The notes: generated from the sequence alone by a model not told the origin. A stretch of DNA of 64,000 nucleotides from Microbacterium binotii (GCF_021398715.1 NZ_CP090347.1:2170001-2234000), one strand, 5' to 3'; positions 10,108 through 20,904 are shown, numbered from the stretch's first letter. Translations and numbers: made by a program.

Positions 10108-10796
10108 TCAGTCGAAGCGCGGGCCGCGGGCTGCGGGGCGCCGCACCTCCGTCAGCGCCTGCCGCGCCGCGGTCATCGCGACGGACGAGGGGTAGCCGCG
10201 GCGAGCGAGCTGACCGACGAGTCGGCGCAGTGCCGCGTCGTCGTCGCGACCGCCGACAGAGGTCGCTTTGCGCCGTGCGAACTCGAGGGCGCGCTCGGCG
10301 TCGTCGTCGCCCACCGCCTCGAGCGCGGCATCGGCGACATCGCGCGGAACGCCGCGGCGGGCCATCGCCTGCGCGATCGCGATGCGACCTTCACCCCTAC
10401 GGGAGACGCCGACGTGCACCAGCTGCTCAGCCAACGCCGCATCGTCGAGATACGAGAGACGGAGGAAGTCCGCCACGATCTCCTCGACGGCGTCGCTCGA
10501 CAGATCGCGCTGAGCGAGGAAGGTGCGCGCTTCGCGCTCGGAGAGCGAGCGCGACCGGAGCTTGCGCAACAGCGCATCGGACGCCGCCTGCACGAGCGCC
10601 GTATCGTCCACTTCGGAATCGGTGACGGCCTCGTGCGAGGTATCGAACGGAGACGTGTCGCGCGCGTGGTCCGATCCGGGGGCGAAGAACGGGCCGCTCC
10701 CCCGCTGCACCGATTCCGCGGGAGCAGCCGAGCGCGCCGCGAAGAGCGGGATCACCGGGGCGAGGCCGTCCGCCTCGCCCCGGTCGTCCTCGTGGG

Positions 10797-10800
<4 letters not shown>
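10108..10800 (-). CDS. recX: Regulatory protein RecX
   Basis: RecX binds RecA filaments and limits recombinase activity. The 230-residue protein has a variable N-terminal extension of about 75 residues, then the three-helix-repeat RecX core ([20 protein letters not shown], then [14 protein letters not shown] and [16 protein letters not shown]). Its ATG overlaps the recA stop (ATGA), so the two are translationally coupled. The gene ends 8 nt from the convergent LuxR-type regulator. Confidence 0.93.
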
Positions 10801-11843
<1,043 letters not shown>

Positions 11844-12040
11844 GAGGGTTCCTTCTGCTCGATGTCGGTCGCCTGTAGGCTGCCGCTCCACCCGGCACAG
11901 GGTCCGGCTTCGGCGGCAAGGCGTACGTGTCGTTGCGACATCTCCCACGGTAGGCAGGGCCTCCGACATCGCGTCGGGATGCTCCGCATCCGTGGACAGA
12001 CATCCCTCGGACGCCGTCTGTGCAGAACACTACGCGTGAA

Positions 12041-12056
12041 TCGAACAGATCTTCGA
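12041..12056. promoter_or_regulatory. Candidate LexA (SOS) box upstream of recA
   Basis: The 16-mer TCGAACAGATCTTCGA matches the actinobacterial SOS box TCGAAC-N4-GTTCGA at 11 of 12 defined positions. It lies about 200 bp before the recA ATG and just downstream of the DUF3046 stop codon, in a 226-bp gap with no other gene. LexA repression of recA through it is inferred. Confidence 0.65.
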
Positions 12057-12069
12057 CGACACGCCGTCG

Positions 12070-12291
12070 TCATCGACGCGGTTCGAGCCGCCCCACTCCG
12101 TACCGGCGGTTCGGCGGGACGTCCATCTCCGCGCACAGTGCGAGCCAGACGTCGCGCGTCGGCTCACCCGCCGCCAACGCCTGCGCGGCCGTGCGGTCAC
12201 CGGCACCCGCGAGTACGAGGTCATCGACCAGATATGCCCCGCGTGAGCCGAACTCGTCTCGAACGGCGCGGTCGAATTCGCTGCGGCGCAT
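12070..12291 (-). CDS. DUF3046 protein
   Basis: This 73-residue protein (MRRSEFDRAVRDEFGSRGAY, later EPTRDVWLALCAEMDVPPNRR) belongs to the actinobacterial DUF3046 family, which is regularly found next to recA. Its function is unknown. The start codon follows the clgR stop directly with no gap (TGA-ATG), so the two are coupled. Confidence 0.85.
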   Translation of the reverse strand: MRRSEFDRAVRDEFGSRGAYLVDDLVLAGAGDRTAAQALAAGEPTRDVWLALCAEMDVPPNRRYGVGRLEPRR

Positions 12292-12600
12292 TCAGCGCAG
12301 CGAGAGTTCGGGCGAGGCCATCGCGACCAGCTCGTCCGGAACGACGTCGGGGAAGGAGTTGATGCCCTCCAGCACCGAGAGTCGATCCGAGACCTCTCGC
12401 ATGATCGTGGAGATGGGAACATCCAGCGCCTCGGCGACGGCGCCGAGGATCTCGCTCGAGGCTTCCTTCTGTCCACGCTCGACCTCGCTCAGGTACCCCA
12501 GCGCGACACTCGCGCGACTGGCGACCTGACGAAGGGTGCGACCCTTCTGCTGACGGAGCTCACGAAGGACTTCGCCGATCTCATGACGTACCAGGATCAT
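12292..12600 (-). CDS. clgR: XRE-family regulator ClgR
   Basis: ClgR is an actinobacterial activator of clp protease and stress genes. The 102-residue protein has an XRE helix-turn-helix (GRTLRQVASRASVALGYLSE, then VERGQKEASSEIL), very close to M. tuberculosis Rv2745c as I remember it. Its place between cinA/pgsA and recA is also the known one. The ATG at 12600 has a strong AAAGGAGGG. A TGCAC-CGG-GTGCA palindrome at 12630-12642, 30 bp upstream, could be an operator. DUF3046 follows without a gap. Confidence 0.88.
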   Translation of the reverse strand: MILVRHEIGEVLRELRQQKGRTLRQVASRASVALGYLSEVERGQKEASSEILGAVAEALDVPISTIMREVSDRLSVLEGINSFPDVVPDELVAMASPELSLR

Positions 12601-12740
12601 TTCGAGCCCTCCTTTTACCGAATCCGTCGTGCACCGGGTGCATAACGCTACAACAGTGCGTGCGGCCAATCTAATCCCGCGCCGCTGGGTGACGGATGAG
12701 AATCGCACAACGTAACCCAGTGGTAACCCGATCTGTTCCC

Positions 12741-13283
12741 TCAGAGCGCCTCGAGCACCATCCGCAGCGCGCGTCGCGCGGTGCGCTGGCGGATCTGCTC
12801 GCGGTCACCGTCGAGCTGCAGCAACTCGACCCTCGTGCCCAACGGCGTCGACACCGCCACGAACACGGTCCCGACCGGCTGCCCATCCGACGACGTGGGC
12901 CCGGCGATCCCGGTCGTCGCGACTCCGACATCCGCACCGGCGCCGTCCACCGCGACCGCCTCCCGCACCCCCTCGGCCATCTGTCGTGCCACCTTCGCCT
13001 GCACCGGGCCGCCGAGCTCGAGCACGAGCGGATCGACGCCGAGCAGGCTCTGCTTGAGCGCGGTGGCGTAGGCGACGATGCCGCCGCGCACCACCTTCGA
13101 CGCGCCGGCGACAGCGACCAGCTGGCTGCACACCTCACCGCCCGTCAGCGACTCGGCGATGCCGATGGTCCAACCCAGCTCGCCGAGACGCTGGACGATG
13201 TGCTCCGCGTCCGTTCGACGCCCACCGACGATCGAGGTCTGCTCGTCGAGCGTGCTGTCGTCCATGAAACGCTCATTCGACAT
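12741..13283 (-). CDS. cinA: CinA C-terminal-type nicotinamide-nucleotide amidase
   Basis: This 180-residue protein is the CinA C-terminal (PncC-type) domain, which deamidates nicotinamide mononucleotide to nicotinate mononucleotide. Typical segments are GWTIGIAESLTGGEVCSQLV, GGIVAYATALKQSLLGV and GVATTGIAGPTSSDGQPVGT. The N-terminal MoCF-like domain of full CinA is absent. The ATG at 13283 overlaps the pgsA end by 11 nt and has a G-run before it; the ATG at 13265 is an alternative. Confidence 0.88.
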   Translation of the reverse strand: MSNERFMDDSTLDEQTSIVGGRRTDAEHIVQRLGELGWTIGIAESLTGGEVCSQLVAVAGASKVVRGGIVAYATALKQSLLGVDPLVLELGGPVQAKVARQMAEGVREAVAVDGAGADVGVATTGIAGPTSSDGQPVGTVFVAVSTPLGTRVELLQLDGDREQIRQRTARRALRMVLEAL

Positions 13284-13857
13284 GGGCGCCCCCCGAACGG
13301 CGCGCACGGCGCCCTCTCACCTCGCTGATGACGTAGTCGATGCCGCTGGCGATCGTGAGGATGACGGCGATCCACATCGTGACGGTGTTCACGACGTGGA
13401 TCCACTCCCCGACCAGCGGAGCCAACGGTGCGAGCGCCAGCGAGAGCGCAACGGCCTGGGCGACCGTCTTGAGCTTTCCCATCCAAGCCGCGGCGAGCAC
13501 GTGGTCGCTGACGACGGCGAACCGGTACACGGTGATGCCGACCTCGCGAACCAGCACCACGATGGTCACCCACCAGGGCAGCTCACCGAGGATCGAGAGG
13601 CCGACGAAGGCGCACCCGGTGAGCGCCTTGTCCGCGATCGGATCCAGGAGCTTGCCGAGATCGGTGACGATCTCGTAGCGCCGGGCGAGGTAGCCGTCGA
13701 TGCCGTCCGTGGCGATCGCCACGATGAACAGCACGGTCGCCGCCCATCGCATCGCACCGCCCTCGCCGGCGTCGGCGAGCAGCAGCCAGAGGAAGACCGG
13801 CGCGCACAGGATGCGCACGATCGTGATCGCGTTGGGAAGCTGTCGGGGAACCGCCAC
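13273..13857 (-). CDS. pgsA: CDP-diacylglycerol-glycerol-3-phosphate 3-phosphatidyltransferase
   Basis: This membrane enzyme makes phosphatidylglycerophosphate from CDP-diacylglycerol and glycerol 3-phosphate. The 194-residue protein carries the CDP-alcohol phosphatidyltransferase motif D-G-x2-A-R-x8-G-x3-D-x3-D: Asp54, Gly55, Ala58, Arg59, Gly68, Asp72 and Asp76. Several hydrophobic helices are present. It starts with GTG; TAGGCT at 13864-13869 lies exactly 6 nt upstream and there is no Shine-Dalgarno sequence, so a leaderless start is likely. The neighbour order ftsK-pgsA-cinA-clgR is that of other actinobacteria. Confidence 0.93.
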   Translation of the reverse strand: MAVPRQLPNAITIVRILCAPVFLWLLLADAGEGGAMRWAATVLFIVAIATDGIDGYLARRYEIVTDLGKLLDPIADKALTGCAFVGLSILGELPWWVTIVVLVREVGITVYRFAVVSDHVLAAAWMGKLKTVAQAVALSLALAPLAPLVGEWIHVVNTVTMWIAVILTIASGIDYVISEVRGRRARRSGGAHVE

Positions 13858-13884
13858 GATGCGAGCCTAGCGAGCGGGGAGCGT

Positions 13885-16584
13885 TCAGTCGCGCCCGGTG
13901 AGGCTCCAGGCGTCCTCGGAGCCTTCGTCGCCGTCGACCACCTCGAGTCCGTCGAACTGTGCGTCCACCGCATCCGATCCGTAGCGGTCGTCGACGGCGC
14001 CGCCTGCGGGCGGGTCCTCGCCGCGGAGGCGGGCGAGGACCCCGGGCAGCTGCTCCGGCGTCACCAGCACGTCACGAGCCTTGGACCCCTCGGACGGGCC
14101 CACGATCTCGCGCGATTCCATGAGGTCCATGAGGCGTCCCGCCTTGGCGAAGCCGACGCGCAGCTTCCGTTGCAGCATCGAGGTCGATCCGAACTGGGTG
14201 CCGACGACGAGTTCCGCCGCCGCGAGCAACAGCTCGAGGTCGTCGCCGATGTCGGCGTCGATCTCCTTCTTCTCGGTGACCGCCGCCACGTCCGCCCGGT
14301 ACTCGGGGCGGGCTTGGCCGGTGACATGCTGCACGACCTTCTCGATCTCGGGCTCGCTGACCCATGCTCCCTGCACGCGGATGGCCTTGGACGCCCCCAT
14401 CGGCAGGAAGAGGCCGTCTCCCTGACCGATGAGCCGGTCGGCGCCGGGCTGGTCGAGGATGACACGGGAATCGGTGACGCTCGTGACGGCGAAGGCGAGG
14501 CGCGAGGGCACGTTGGCCTTGATGAGTCCCGTGACGACGTCGACGCTCGGGCGCTGGGTGGCCAGCACCAGGTGGATGCCGCTCGCACGCGCCAGCTGGG
14601 TGATGCGCACGATCGAGTCCTCGACGTCGCGCGGGGCCACCATCATGAGGTCGGCGAGCTCGTCGACGACGACGAGGAGATAGGGATACGGCTTCAGCAC
14701 GCGCTCGCTGCCGGCGGGCAGTTGGATCTGACCCGCCACGACCGCCTTGTTGAAGTCGTCGATGTGGCGGAAGCCGAACGACGCGAGGTCGTCGTAGCGC
14801 ATGTCCATTTCCTTCACGACCCACTGCAGCGCCTCGGCGGCCTTCTTGGGGTTCGTGATGATCGGCGTGATGAGGTGCGGCACGCCGGCGTAGGAGGTGA
14901 GCTCCACGCGCTTCGGGTCGATGAGCACCATCCGCACCTCGGACGGCTTCGAGCGCATGAGCAGGCTCGTGATCATCGAGTTGACGAAGCTGGACTTTCC
15001 AGAGCCCGTGGAGCCGGCCACCAGGAGGTGGGGCATCTTCGCGAGGTTGGCGACGACGAACCCCCCGCCCACGTCCTTGCCCACACCGATCGTCATGGGA
15101 TGCGTGGACTGCAGCGCGTTCTGCGAACGCAGGACGTCGCCCAGCGTCACGATCTCGCGGTCGGTGTTGGGGATCTCGACACCGATGGCGCTCTTGCCGG
15201 GGATCGGGGCGAGGATGCGCACCTCGTTGGAAGCGACGGCGTATGCGATGTTGTTGGTCAGGGCGGTGATGCGCTCGACCTTTACGCCCGGTCCGACCTC
15301 GACCTCGTACTGCGTGACGGTCGGCCCGCGCGAGAAGCCCGTGACCTTCGCGTCGACCTTGAACTGCTCGAACACGCCCATGATGGCGCGCACGACCGCG
15401 TCGTTGGCCTCGGAGCGCGTCTTCGGTGCCGATCCTGCAGCGAGGGCCGCGACGGAGGGCAGAGAGTAGGAGGCCGCCGGCGGAACGCGATCGCCACTGC
15501 CGCCGAAGCCCTCGATGCCGTCGAGGGTGGGCTGCGGGCCGGAGTCTCCGTCGTCCTGGAGGCCCGCGGCGGCGCGGCTGTCCGCGACCGCACGCTCGGC
15601 TGCGGCGATGACAGAGGGATCGATGACCTCGGTGAGGGCGTCCGGCGCCGGAGGCAGGGGCGGCGCAGGGCGCGCGGGCTCGAGGGCGTTGTCGAAACCA
15701 CCGGCGACCGGAGTGTCGGTGAACAGCAGCTCGGTCAGATCCTGCGAGCCGGCACCTTCATCGGGGTCCTGCTCCCGTCCGGTCTTGTTGCGACGCCACC
15801 ACGGCATCGCCTCCGTCGCATCGTCGTCGCCCGCGACGGTGCCCGCTGCGTCCTTCGACCGCTCGGCATTGTCCGCCGGCTCAAGGCGCTCGGCTCCGAA
15901 CATCCACGCGTACAGGTCGCCGAGGCGGCGACCGATGCGGTTCGGGGGCGTGCGGGTGAGGATGAGCACGCTGAGCACGGCCAGCAGAGTCAGCACGATG
16001 CCCGCGCCGACCGGCGTGAGCAGAAGCGCGAGCGGCTCCCCCGCCATCCACCCGAACAGTCCGCCGGCGGTGCTGAGCGCGGGAAGACCGGCCGACGGCT
16101 GCGGACGACCCCCCAGAACGTGGCAGAAACCCGCGATGGTCAGGATGAAGAGCGCGAAGCCGATCCCGATGCGACCGTTGTCGTGCACCGAGGCGGGATG
16201 CCGGAACAACCAGCCGGCCAGCAGGACGAGGAAGACGGGGAGGATGAAGGAGACCCGGCCGACCAACCCACCGATGGAGTACGCGCTGATGGCCGCGGAG
16301 ACCTCGGTGCCGATGAAGAACCACTCGATCACGGCGCCCGCGACGGCGAGGAGGACGAGCAGGAACGGGAATCCGTCGCGGCGCTGGTCCTTCTCGAGCG
16401 TCTCGGGCCCGAACGTGCGGAACAGACCGCCCGTGAGGTGCGCGAGCCCCATCCATGCGCGGACGACGACCGAGGGGCGATCGTCCTCACCCACATAGCG
16501 CTTGGGGGCGGGTTCGGGTTTCCGCGCGCGCGACGAACCGCCCTTCGCGGGGGCGCGACGCGTCGAGGCGGTACTGCGTGCCAT
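13885..16584 (-). CDS. ftsK: DNA translocase FtsK/SpoIIIE
   Basis: FtsK pumps chromosomal DNA at the division septum. The 899-residue protein has a basic N-terminus, four or five membrane helices (about 60-250), an acidic linker, and a RecA-like motor with Walker A GSTGSGKS near residue 525. [15 protein letters not shown] and [12 protein letters not shown] follow. A C-terminal winged-helix gamma domain lies at about 795-860 ([20 protein letters not shown]). The ATG at 16584 lies 6 nt after TACCGT (16591-16596) without a Shine-Dalgarno sequence, so it is probably leaderless. Confidence 0.96.
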   Translation of the reverse strand: MARSTASTRRAPAKGGSSRARKPEPAPKRYVGEDDRPSVVVRAWMGLAHLTGGLFRTFGPETLEKDQRRDGFPFLLVLLAVAGAVIEWFFIGTEVSAAISAYSIGGLVGRVSFILPVFLVLLAGWLFRHPASVHDNGRIGIGFALFILTIAGFCHVLGGRPQPSAGLPALSTAGGLFGWMAGEPLALLLTPVGAGIVLTLLAVLSVLILTRTPPNRIGRRLGDLYAWMFGAERLEPADNAERSKDAAGTVAGDDDATEAMPWWRRNKTGREQDPDEGAGSQDLTELLFTDTPVAGGFDNALEPARPAPPLPPAPDALTEVIDPSVIAAAERAVADSRAAAGLQDDGDSGPQPTLDGIEGFGGSGDRVPPAASYSLPSVAALAAGSAPKTRSEANDAVVRAIMGVFEQFKVDAKVTGFSRGPTVTQYEVEVGPGVKVERITALTNNIAYAVASNEVRILAPIPGKSAIGVEIPNTDREIVTLGDVLRSQNALQSTHPMTIGVGKDVGGGFVVANLAKMPHLLVAGSTGSGKSSFVNSMITSLLMRSKPSEVRMVLIDPKRVELTSYAGVPHLITPIITNPKKAAEALQWVVKEMDMRYDDLASFGFRHIDDFNKAVVAGQIQLPAGSERVLKPYPYLLVVVDELADLMMVAPRDVEDSIVRITQLARASGIHLVLATQRPSVDVVTGLIKANVPSRLAFAVTSVTDSRVILDQPGADRLIGQGDGLFLPMGASKAIRVQGAWVSEPEIEKVVQHVTGQARPEYRADVAAVTEKKEIDADIGDDLELLLAAAELVVGTQFGSTSMLQRKLRVGFAKAGRLMDLMESREIVGPSEGSKARDVLVTPEQLPGVLARLRGEDPPAGGAVDDRYGSDAVDAQFDGLEVVDGDEGSEDAWSLTGRD

Positions 16585-16640
16585 GGTCCCACGGTAGATC
16601 CGACCCGCGACAGCGGCCGGTAGCCACGCGGCGAAGCGCC

Positions 16641-17135
16641 TCAGCGCAGGCGACGCACCATGGTGTCGCGCCCCTGGGCGGGAGACGTGACGGCGAAGCC
16701 CTCGGATCGGTAGAGGGTCGCGGCGAAGTTGTCGCGTTCCACACTGAGACTGAGTCGCGCGTAGCCCTCGGCCCGCGCCGCCGCCACCAACTGCTGCAGC
16801 AGGGTGCGCCCCACCCCGTGGGCGCGCCAGAGGGGGCGCACCCCGATCACCAGTTCCGGAACTCCCGTGGCGATGTAGCCGAAACCCGGATCCGTGCGCG
16901 GCAGCATCCGATACCACGCCGCGCCGATCGCGTCGCCCTCCGGGCTCACGGCGACGAAGCCCGTGTCGCCCGGCCGTTTCCACCCGGAGATGTAGCGAGC
17001 ATGCTCCGGGATCGCGAGGATCTCATGCCGCGGACGTGCCGCACCGGGCCGCCAGTTCGCGGCCTCGACCACCATGTCCGCGAGGAACACGCCGTCCGCC
17101 TGTTCGGCGGGACGGATCCGAAAGCTCGCGGGCAT
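16641..17135 (-). CDS. GNAT-family N-acetyltransferase
   Basis: The 164-residue protein has the GNAT acetyl-CoA site [19 protein letters not shown] (R-x2-G-x-G/A type) and the beta-strand/helix ending [20 protein letters not shown]. The substrate is unknown; the DNFAA-LYR-SEGF segment is typical of ribosomal-protein or small-molecule acetyltransferases. TATGAT at 17142-17147 stands 6 nt before the ATG, indicating a leaderless transcript. It lies between ftsK and rnj on the same strand. Confidence 0.85.
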   Translation of the reverse strand: MPASFRIRPAEQADGVFLADMVVEAANWRPGAARPRHEILAIPEHARYISGWKRPGDTGFVAVSPEGDAIGAAWYRMLPRTDPGFGYIATGVPELVIGVRPLWRAHGVGRTLLQQLVAAARAEGYARLSLSVERDNFAATLYRSEGFAVTSPAQGRDTMVRRLR

Positions 17136-17159
17136 GCCCGGATCATAGCGACGAAGCGG

Positions 17160-18836
17160 TCAGGCCTCGATCACCAACGGCACGATCATCGGTCGCCGAC
17201 GCAGACGCTGGTTCACCCAGCGGCCGATCGTGCGGCGGACGACCTGCGACAGCGCGTGGGTGTCCCGCACGCCCGATCCGGCCGCCTCCGCGAGCGCCGC
17301 GGCGATCTTCGGCTTGACGTCCTCGAACACCGAGTCGTCCTCGGCGAAACCGCGCGCGTGGATCTCCGGTCCGGTGATGATGCGGCCCGTGGAGGCGTCG
17401 ACCACGACGATCACGGAGATGAAGCCCTCTTCTCCGAGGATGCGGCGGTCCTTGAGATCCGCATCCGTGATCTCGCCCACGGTGGAGCCGTCGACGTAGA
17501 CGAACCCGATGTCGCGCTGTCCGACGACGCGGGCCTCGCCGTCCTTGAGGTCGATGACGGTGCCGTTCTCGGCGAGGATCGTCCGCTCGGCCGGGATGCC
17601 GGTGTCCTGCGCGAGCTTCGCGTTGGCCATCAGGTGGCGGTATTCGCCGTGCACGGGCAGGACGTTGCGCGGCTGCAGGATGTTGTAGCAGTACAGCAGC
17701 TCGCCCGCGGCGGCATGGCCGGAGACGTGCACCTTCGCGTTGCCCTTGTGGACCACGTTGGCGCCGAGCTTGGTCAGCCCGTCGATCACGCGGTAGATCG
17801 CGTTCTCGTTGCCGGGGATCTGGCTGGAGGCGAGGATCACGGTGTCGCCGGGGCCGGGCTCGATCTCGTGATCGAGATTGGCCATGCGCGAGAGCACCGC
17901 CATCGGCTCGCCCTGCGAGCCGGTCGACATGTAGACGATGCGGTCGTCGGGCAGATCCCGCGCCTTCTTGTAGTCGATGAGGACGCCATCCGGAACCTTG
18001 AGGTAGCCGAGGTCCTGCGCGATCGTCATGTTGCGCACCATGCTGCGGCCGAGGAAGGCGACCCGGCGACCGTGGGCGGCCGCCGCGTCGATGACCTGCT
18101 GCACGCGGTGCACGTGACTCGAGAAGCTCGCCACGATCACCCGTCGCGGCGCGCGACCGATGACCTGGTCGAGCACGGGGCCGATGGAGCGCTCGAGCGG
18201 GGTGAACCCGGGGACGTCGGCGTTGGTGGAGTCGACGAGGAAGAGGTCGATCCCCTCCTCGCCCAGGCGGGCGAAGGCGCGGAGGTCGGTGAGACGGCCG
18301 TCGAGCGGCAGCTGGTCCATCTTGAAGTCACCCGTGGCCAGTGCCATGCCGGCGGGGGTGCGGATGGCGACGGCGAGGGCGTCGGGGATGGAGTGGTTCA
18401 CCGCGACGAACTCGAGATCGAAGGGTCCGACCTGCTCGCGCTGACCCTCCGCCACCGTCAGCGTGTACGACTTGACCCGGTGCTCCTTGAGCTTGGCCTC
18501 CACGAGGGCGAGCGTCAGCCCCGATCCGATGAGGGGGATGTCGTTCTTGAGCTTCAACAGGTACGGCACGGCGCCGATGTGGTCCTCGTGGCCGTGCGTC
18601 AGCACGATGCCCACGATGTCATCGAGCCGGTCGCGCAGGGGCGCGAAGTCGGGGAGGATCAGGTCCACCCCCGGCTGGTGCTCCTCGGGGAAGAGCACAC
18701 CGCAGTCGACGACGAGGATCTTCCCGTCGTACTCGAAGATCGTCATGTTGCGACCGACCTCGCCCAGCCCTCCCAGGGGTGTGACGCGCAGCGTCCCCTG
18801 AGCGAGTGCGGGCGGATCGTAGACAGTGTTGGCCAT
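17160..18836 (-). CDS. rnj: Ribonuclease J
   Basis: RNase J is a metallo-beta-lactamase/beta-CASP ribonuclease for RNA maturation and decay. The 558-residue protein has the zinc motif HGHEDHIG at 81-88, the beta-CASP segments MSTGSQGEPMAVLSRMA and VHVSGHAAAGELLYCYN, and the motif LPVHGEYRHL. The ATG at 18836 is preceded by GGAGAGG at 5 nt; in-frame codons further upstream lack such a site. dapA is the next gene upstream, separated by two hairpins. pnp and miaB in this window act in related RNA pathways. Confidence 0.95.
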   Translation of the reverse strand: MANTVYDPPALAQGTLRVTPLGGLGEVGRNMTIFEYDGKILVVDCGVLFPEEHQPGVDLILPDFAPLRDRLDDIVGIVLTHGHEDHIGAVPYLLKLKNDIPLIGSGLTLALVEAKLKEHRVKSYTLTVAEGQREQVGPFDLEFVAVNHSIPDALAVAIRTPAGMALATGDFKMDQLPLDGRLTDLRAFARLGEEGIDLFLVDSTNADVPGFTPLERSIGPVLDQVIGRAPRRVIVASFSSHVHRVQQVIDAAAAHGRRVAFLGRSMVRNMTIAQDLGYLKVPDGVLIDYKKARDLPDDRIVYMSTGSQGEPMAVLSRMANLDHEIEPGPGDTVILASSQIPGNENAIYRVIDGLTKLGANVVHKGNAKVHVSGHAAAGELLYCYNILQPRNVLPVHGEYRHLMANAKLAQDTGIPAERTILAENGTVIDLKDGEARVVGQRDIGFVYVDGSTVGEITDADLKDRRILGEEGFISVIVVVDASTGRIITGPEIHARGFAEDDSVFEDVKPKIAAALAEAAGSGVRDTHALSQVVRRTIGRWVNQRLRRRPMIVPLVIEA

Positions 18837-18878
18837 ACGTACCTCTCCGGAAGCGGCCTGCGCCACATCCGTGTTCTT

Positions 18879-18926
18879 CCCGCTCATGGGAAAGAGCGGG
18901 CTATGGGGCTCGCCTCCTGGCGAGCC
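18879..18926 (-). terminator. Two hairpins between dapA and rnj
   Basis: On the minus strand just after dapA, GGCTCGCC-AGGA-GGCGAGCC forms a perfect 8-bp stem (18907-18926). It is followed by a CCCGCTC/GAGCGGG stem (18879-18900). Neither is followed by a clean U-run, so this may be an attenuator or processing site rather than a full terminator. Confidence 0.45.
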
Positions 18927-18930
18927 GTTG

Positions 18931-19908
18931 TCAGCGTGTGGTTCCGTGCACCTTGGGCAGGGCGCCGCCGGCGGCGGCGTTGCGGTCGGGACGGAAGTTG
19001 GAGAAATCGGCACCGGGGACGTCGCGCACCAGGGCGAGCTCGTCCTCGATGATGGCGGCCTCCCACTCCTCCGGCCCCACGAGGGGCAGGCGGACGCGGG
19101 GGCTGGAGATGCGGCCGAGGCCGTGCAGGATGTACTTCGCGCTCACCGTGCCCGGCACGTGCGTCATGACGGCGCGTACGAGCGGCTCGAGCCGCTTGTG
19201 CTCGGCGGTCGCCGTGGCGAGATCGCCGCGGTTCACCGCATCCACGATCGCGCGATAAGGGGTGGCCGCGATGTTGGCGGTGACGCCGATGAGTCCCGAC
19301 GCTCCGATCGCGAGGTGCGGCAGAACGTTCGCGTCATCGCCCGAGAAGTACATGAGATCGGTCTGGTTGAGCACGCGGCTCACTTCGCTGAAGTCACCCT
19401 TCGCATCCTTGATCGCCAGGATGTTGGGATGCTTGGCGAGGCGCAGGATCGTCTCGTACTTGATCGGCACCCCGGTGCGACCCGGGATGTCGTAGAGGAT
19501 GACGGGCAGATCCGTCGCGTCTGCCACGAGGCGGAAGTGCGTGAGGATGCCGGCCTGGGTCGGCTTGTTGTAGTACGGCGTGACGATCATGATGCCGTCC
19601 GCGCCGGCCTTCTCGCTCGCCCGGTACAGCTCGATCGCGTGCGCCGTCTCGTTCGAGCCGCCGCCGGTGATGATCTTCGCCCGGCCGGACGCGACGCTCT
19701 TCCCGACCTCGACGAGGCGGAGCTTCTCCGGGTCGGTCAGCGTCGAGGTCTCCCCCGTCGTACCGGTGACCACGATGCCGTCGGCGCCCGCGGTGATGAC
19801 GTCGTCGATGTGCTTCTCGACAGCGGGCCAATCGACCTCGCCGTCGGCGGTCATGGGGGTGACCAGCGCGACGAGCACCTGTCCGAAGGGGTTGCCCGTG
19901 TGCGTCAT
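18931..19908 (-). CDS. dapA: 4-hydroxy-tetrahydrodipicolinate synthase
   Basis: DapA condenses pyruvate with aspartate semialdehyde, the first step of the diaminopimelate/lysine branch. The 325-residue protein has the Schiff-base lysine Lys167 (AIKDAKGD), Tyr139, the GTTGE segment at 49-53 and PYYNKPTQ at 111-118. TAGCCT at 19915-19920 lies 6 nt before the ATG without a ribosome binding site, so a leaderless mRNA is likely. dapF and dapB are in the same window on the same strand. Confidence 0.96.
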   Translation of the reverse strand: MTHTGNPFGQVLVALVTPMTADGEVDWPAVEKHIDDVITAGADGIVVTGTTGETSTLTDPEKLRLVEVGKSVASGRAKIITGGGSNETAHAIELYRASEKAGADGIMIVTPYYNKPTQAGILTHFRLVADATDLPVILYDIPGRTGVPIKYETILRLAKHPNILAIKDAKGDFSEVSRVLNQTDLMYFSGDDANVLPHLAIGASGLIGVTANIAATPYRAIVDAVNRGDLATATAEHKRLEPLVRAVMTHVPGTVSAKYILHGLGRISSPRVRLPLVGPEEWEAAIIEDELALVRDVPGADFSNFRPDRNAAAGGALPKVHGTTR

Positions 19909-19984
19909 GCTCCCAGGCTATCGGTTCCGGCCGCTGCGGCCCCACCGGATGAGCGTCGATCGCCCTCCGCGCGCGGATGCGGCA

Positions 19985-20063
19985 ACATCTGCACGAGCGG
20001 TGGGGCTGGTGTGCCCCCGCGCGGCGTGTGAGACAACGGGAGACTCGGCGACCGTGCAGATGT
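19985..20063. repeat. 79-bp palindromic-end repeat, copy 1
   Basis: The element begins ACATCTGCACG and ends with its exact reverse complement CGTGCAGATGT. It lies 4 bp from the stop codon of the DUF559 gene. A second 79-bp copy in the same orientation lies upstream of that gene (21033-21111). The first 30 bases of the two copies agree at 27 positions, and all three differences are G/T. The middles have diverged. Confidence 0.75.
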
Positions 20064-20067
20064 CACG

Positions 20068-20904
20068 TCACGAGAGGGAGGCGATCCGCATCCGTGCCAA
20101 CGTCGCCGAGATCGCGCGCTGGACCCGCCGCCAGTCGTGCACGATGAGCGCATAGTCGAAGCGCAGGGTCTCGTAGCCCTGGGCCGCGGCCTCGGCATCA
20201 CGCACCAGGTCTCTGTGGCGCAGGCTCGCCCCTTCGTGGTTGAGGCGACCGTCGACCTCGATGATGAGCCTTCCGTCGACCACGAAGTCCACGACTCCGA
20301 TCCCTCGAATGAGCACCTGGCGCTCCAGGGAGATGCCGAGCAGACGCAATCGCAACCTGAGGAGCGATTCCAGTCCGCTGTCGGCGTCCGGACGAGCGAG
20401 GTCGACGAGCCACCGGAACCGGGCAGGGAGGCGCCTTCGCACTTCGTCCCGGTCCGATCGGTCGAGCAGCCCCAGGCGCCAGGCCGATTCGAACGCCGCG
20501 AAGAAGCTCTCTGCGCCGAGGCAGGCGGCCAGCTGGACGAGCGCCTGCGTGATCGAGACCATGCCGAACGCGGAGGCCCCTGCATCCCGGTGCACGACGC
20601 AGGCGCACGGCGGATGCGGATGCCCACGACCATTCGACCCCAGCCACACGTGCAGGGTCGGTATCGCCTCGAGCACCCACACGCCACGGACGCGAAGCGC
20701 CGCCGCGCAGGCGAGCTCCCCGCCGTGGGCCGCCGCGTCCCGGACATCGGGGGGCGCGCCGAGCGCGTACACGCCCTTCCGCACGCGCTCGACAGCTCCG
20801 CGAGCGGCAGCGCGGGCGAGGGCGCTGCGGGATGCGCCGAGCTGGCCGGCACGCGCGACACCGCCCAGCGCGCGGAGGCGGTCGGCGATCTTCACGGCGT
20901 CCAT
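20068..20904 (-). CDS. DUF559 endonuclease-like protein with AbiEi-type N-terminal domain
   Basis: The 278-residue protein has an N-terminal winged-helix-like region (IADRLRALGGVARAGQLGAS, then GAVERVRKGVYALG). This resembles AbiEi-type antitoxin or transcription-factor domains. The C-terminal DUF559/Vsr-like domain has a PD-(D/E)XK-like core: Glu179 (GLESLLRLRL), Asp206 (VVDFVVDG), Glu216 and Asp218 (IIEVDGRLNH). DNA binding or cleavage is inferred from the family. No toxin partner is adjacent. Both flanks carry related 79-bp palindromic repeats, so the gene may be an acquired unit or may bind those repeats. The start is the ATG at 20904; no clear ribosome binding site is seen. Confidence 0.72.
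   Translation of the reverse strand: MDAVKIADRLRALGGVARAGQLGASRSALARAAARGAVERVRKGVYALGAPPDVRDAAAHGGELACAAALRVRGVWVLEAIPTLHVWLGSNGRGHPHPPCACVVHRDAGASAFGMVSITQALVQLAACLGAESFFAAFESAWRLGLLDRSDRDEVRRRLPARFRWLVDLARPDADSGLESLLRLRLRLLGISLERQVLIRGIGVVDFVVDGRLIIEVDGRLNHEGASLRHRDLVRDAEAAAQGYETLRFDYALIVHDWRRVQRAISATLARMRIASLS

Noticed and set aside
12075..12105. GGTTCGAGCC looking like a tRNA T-loop
   Set aside because: It lies inside the DUF3046 coding end and no acceptor, D or anticodon stems fit around it.
13078..16623. A very long open frame on the plus strand opposite ftsK, pgsA and cinA
   Set aside because: It has no recognisable domain, is rich in Arg, Gly, Asp and His as expected of an antisense frame in G+C-rich DNA, and the minus-strand genes are certain.
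20068..20904. A complete type IV toxin-antitoxin system (AbiEi-AbiEii)
   Set aside because: The N-terminus resembles an AbiEi-type domain, but no AbiEii-like nucleotidyltransferase is adjacent and the C-terminus is DUF559.
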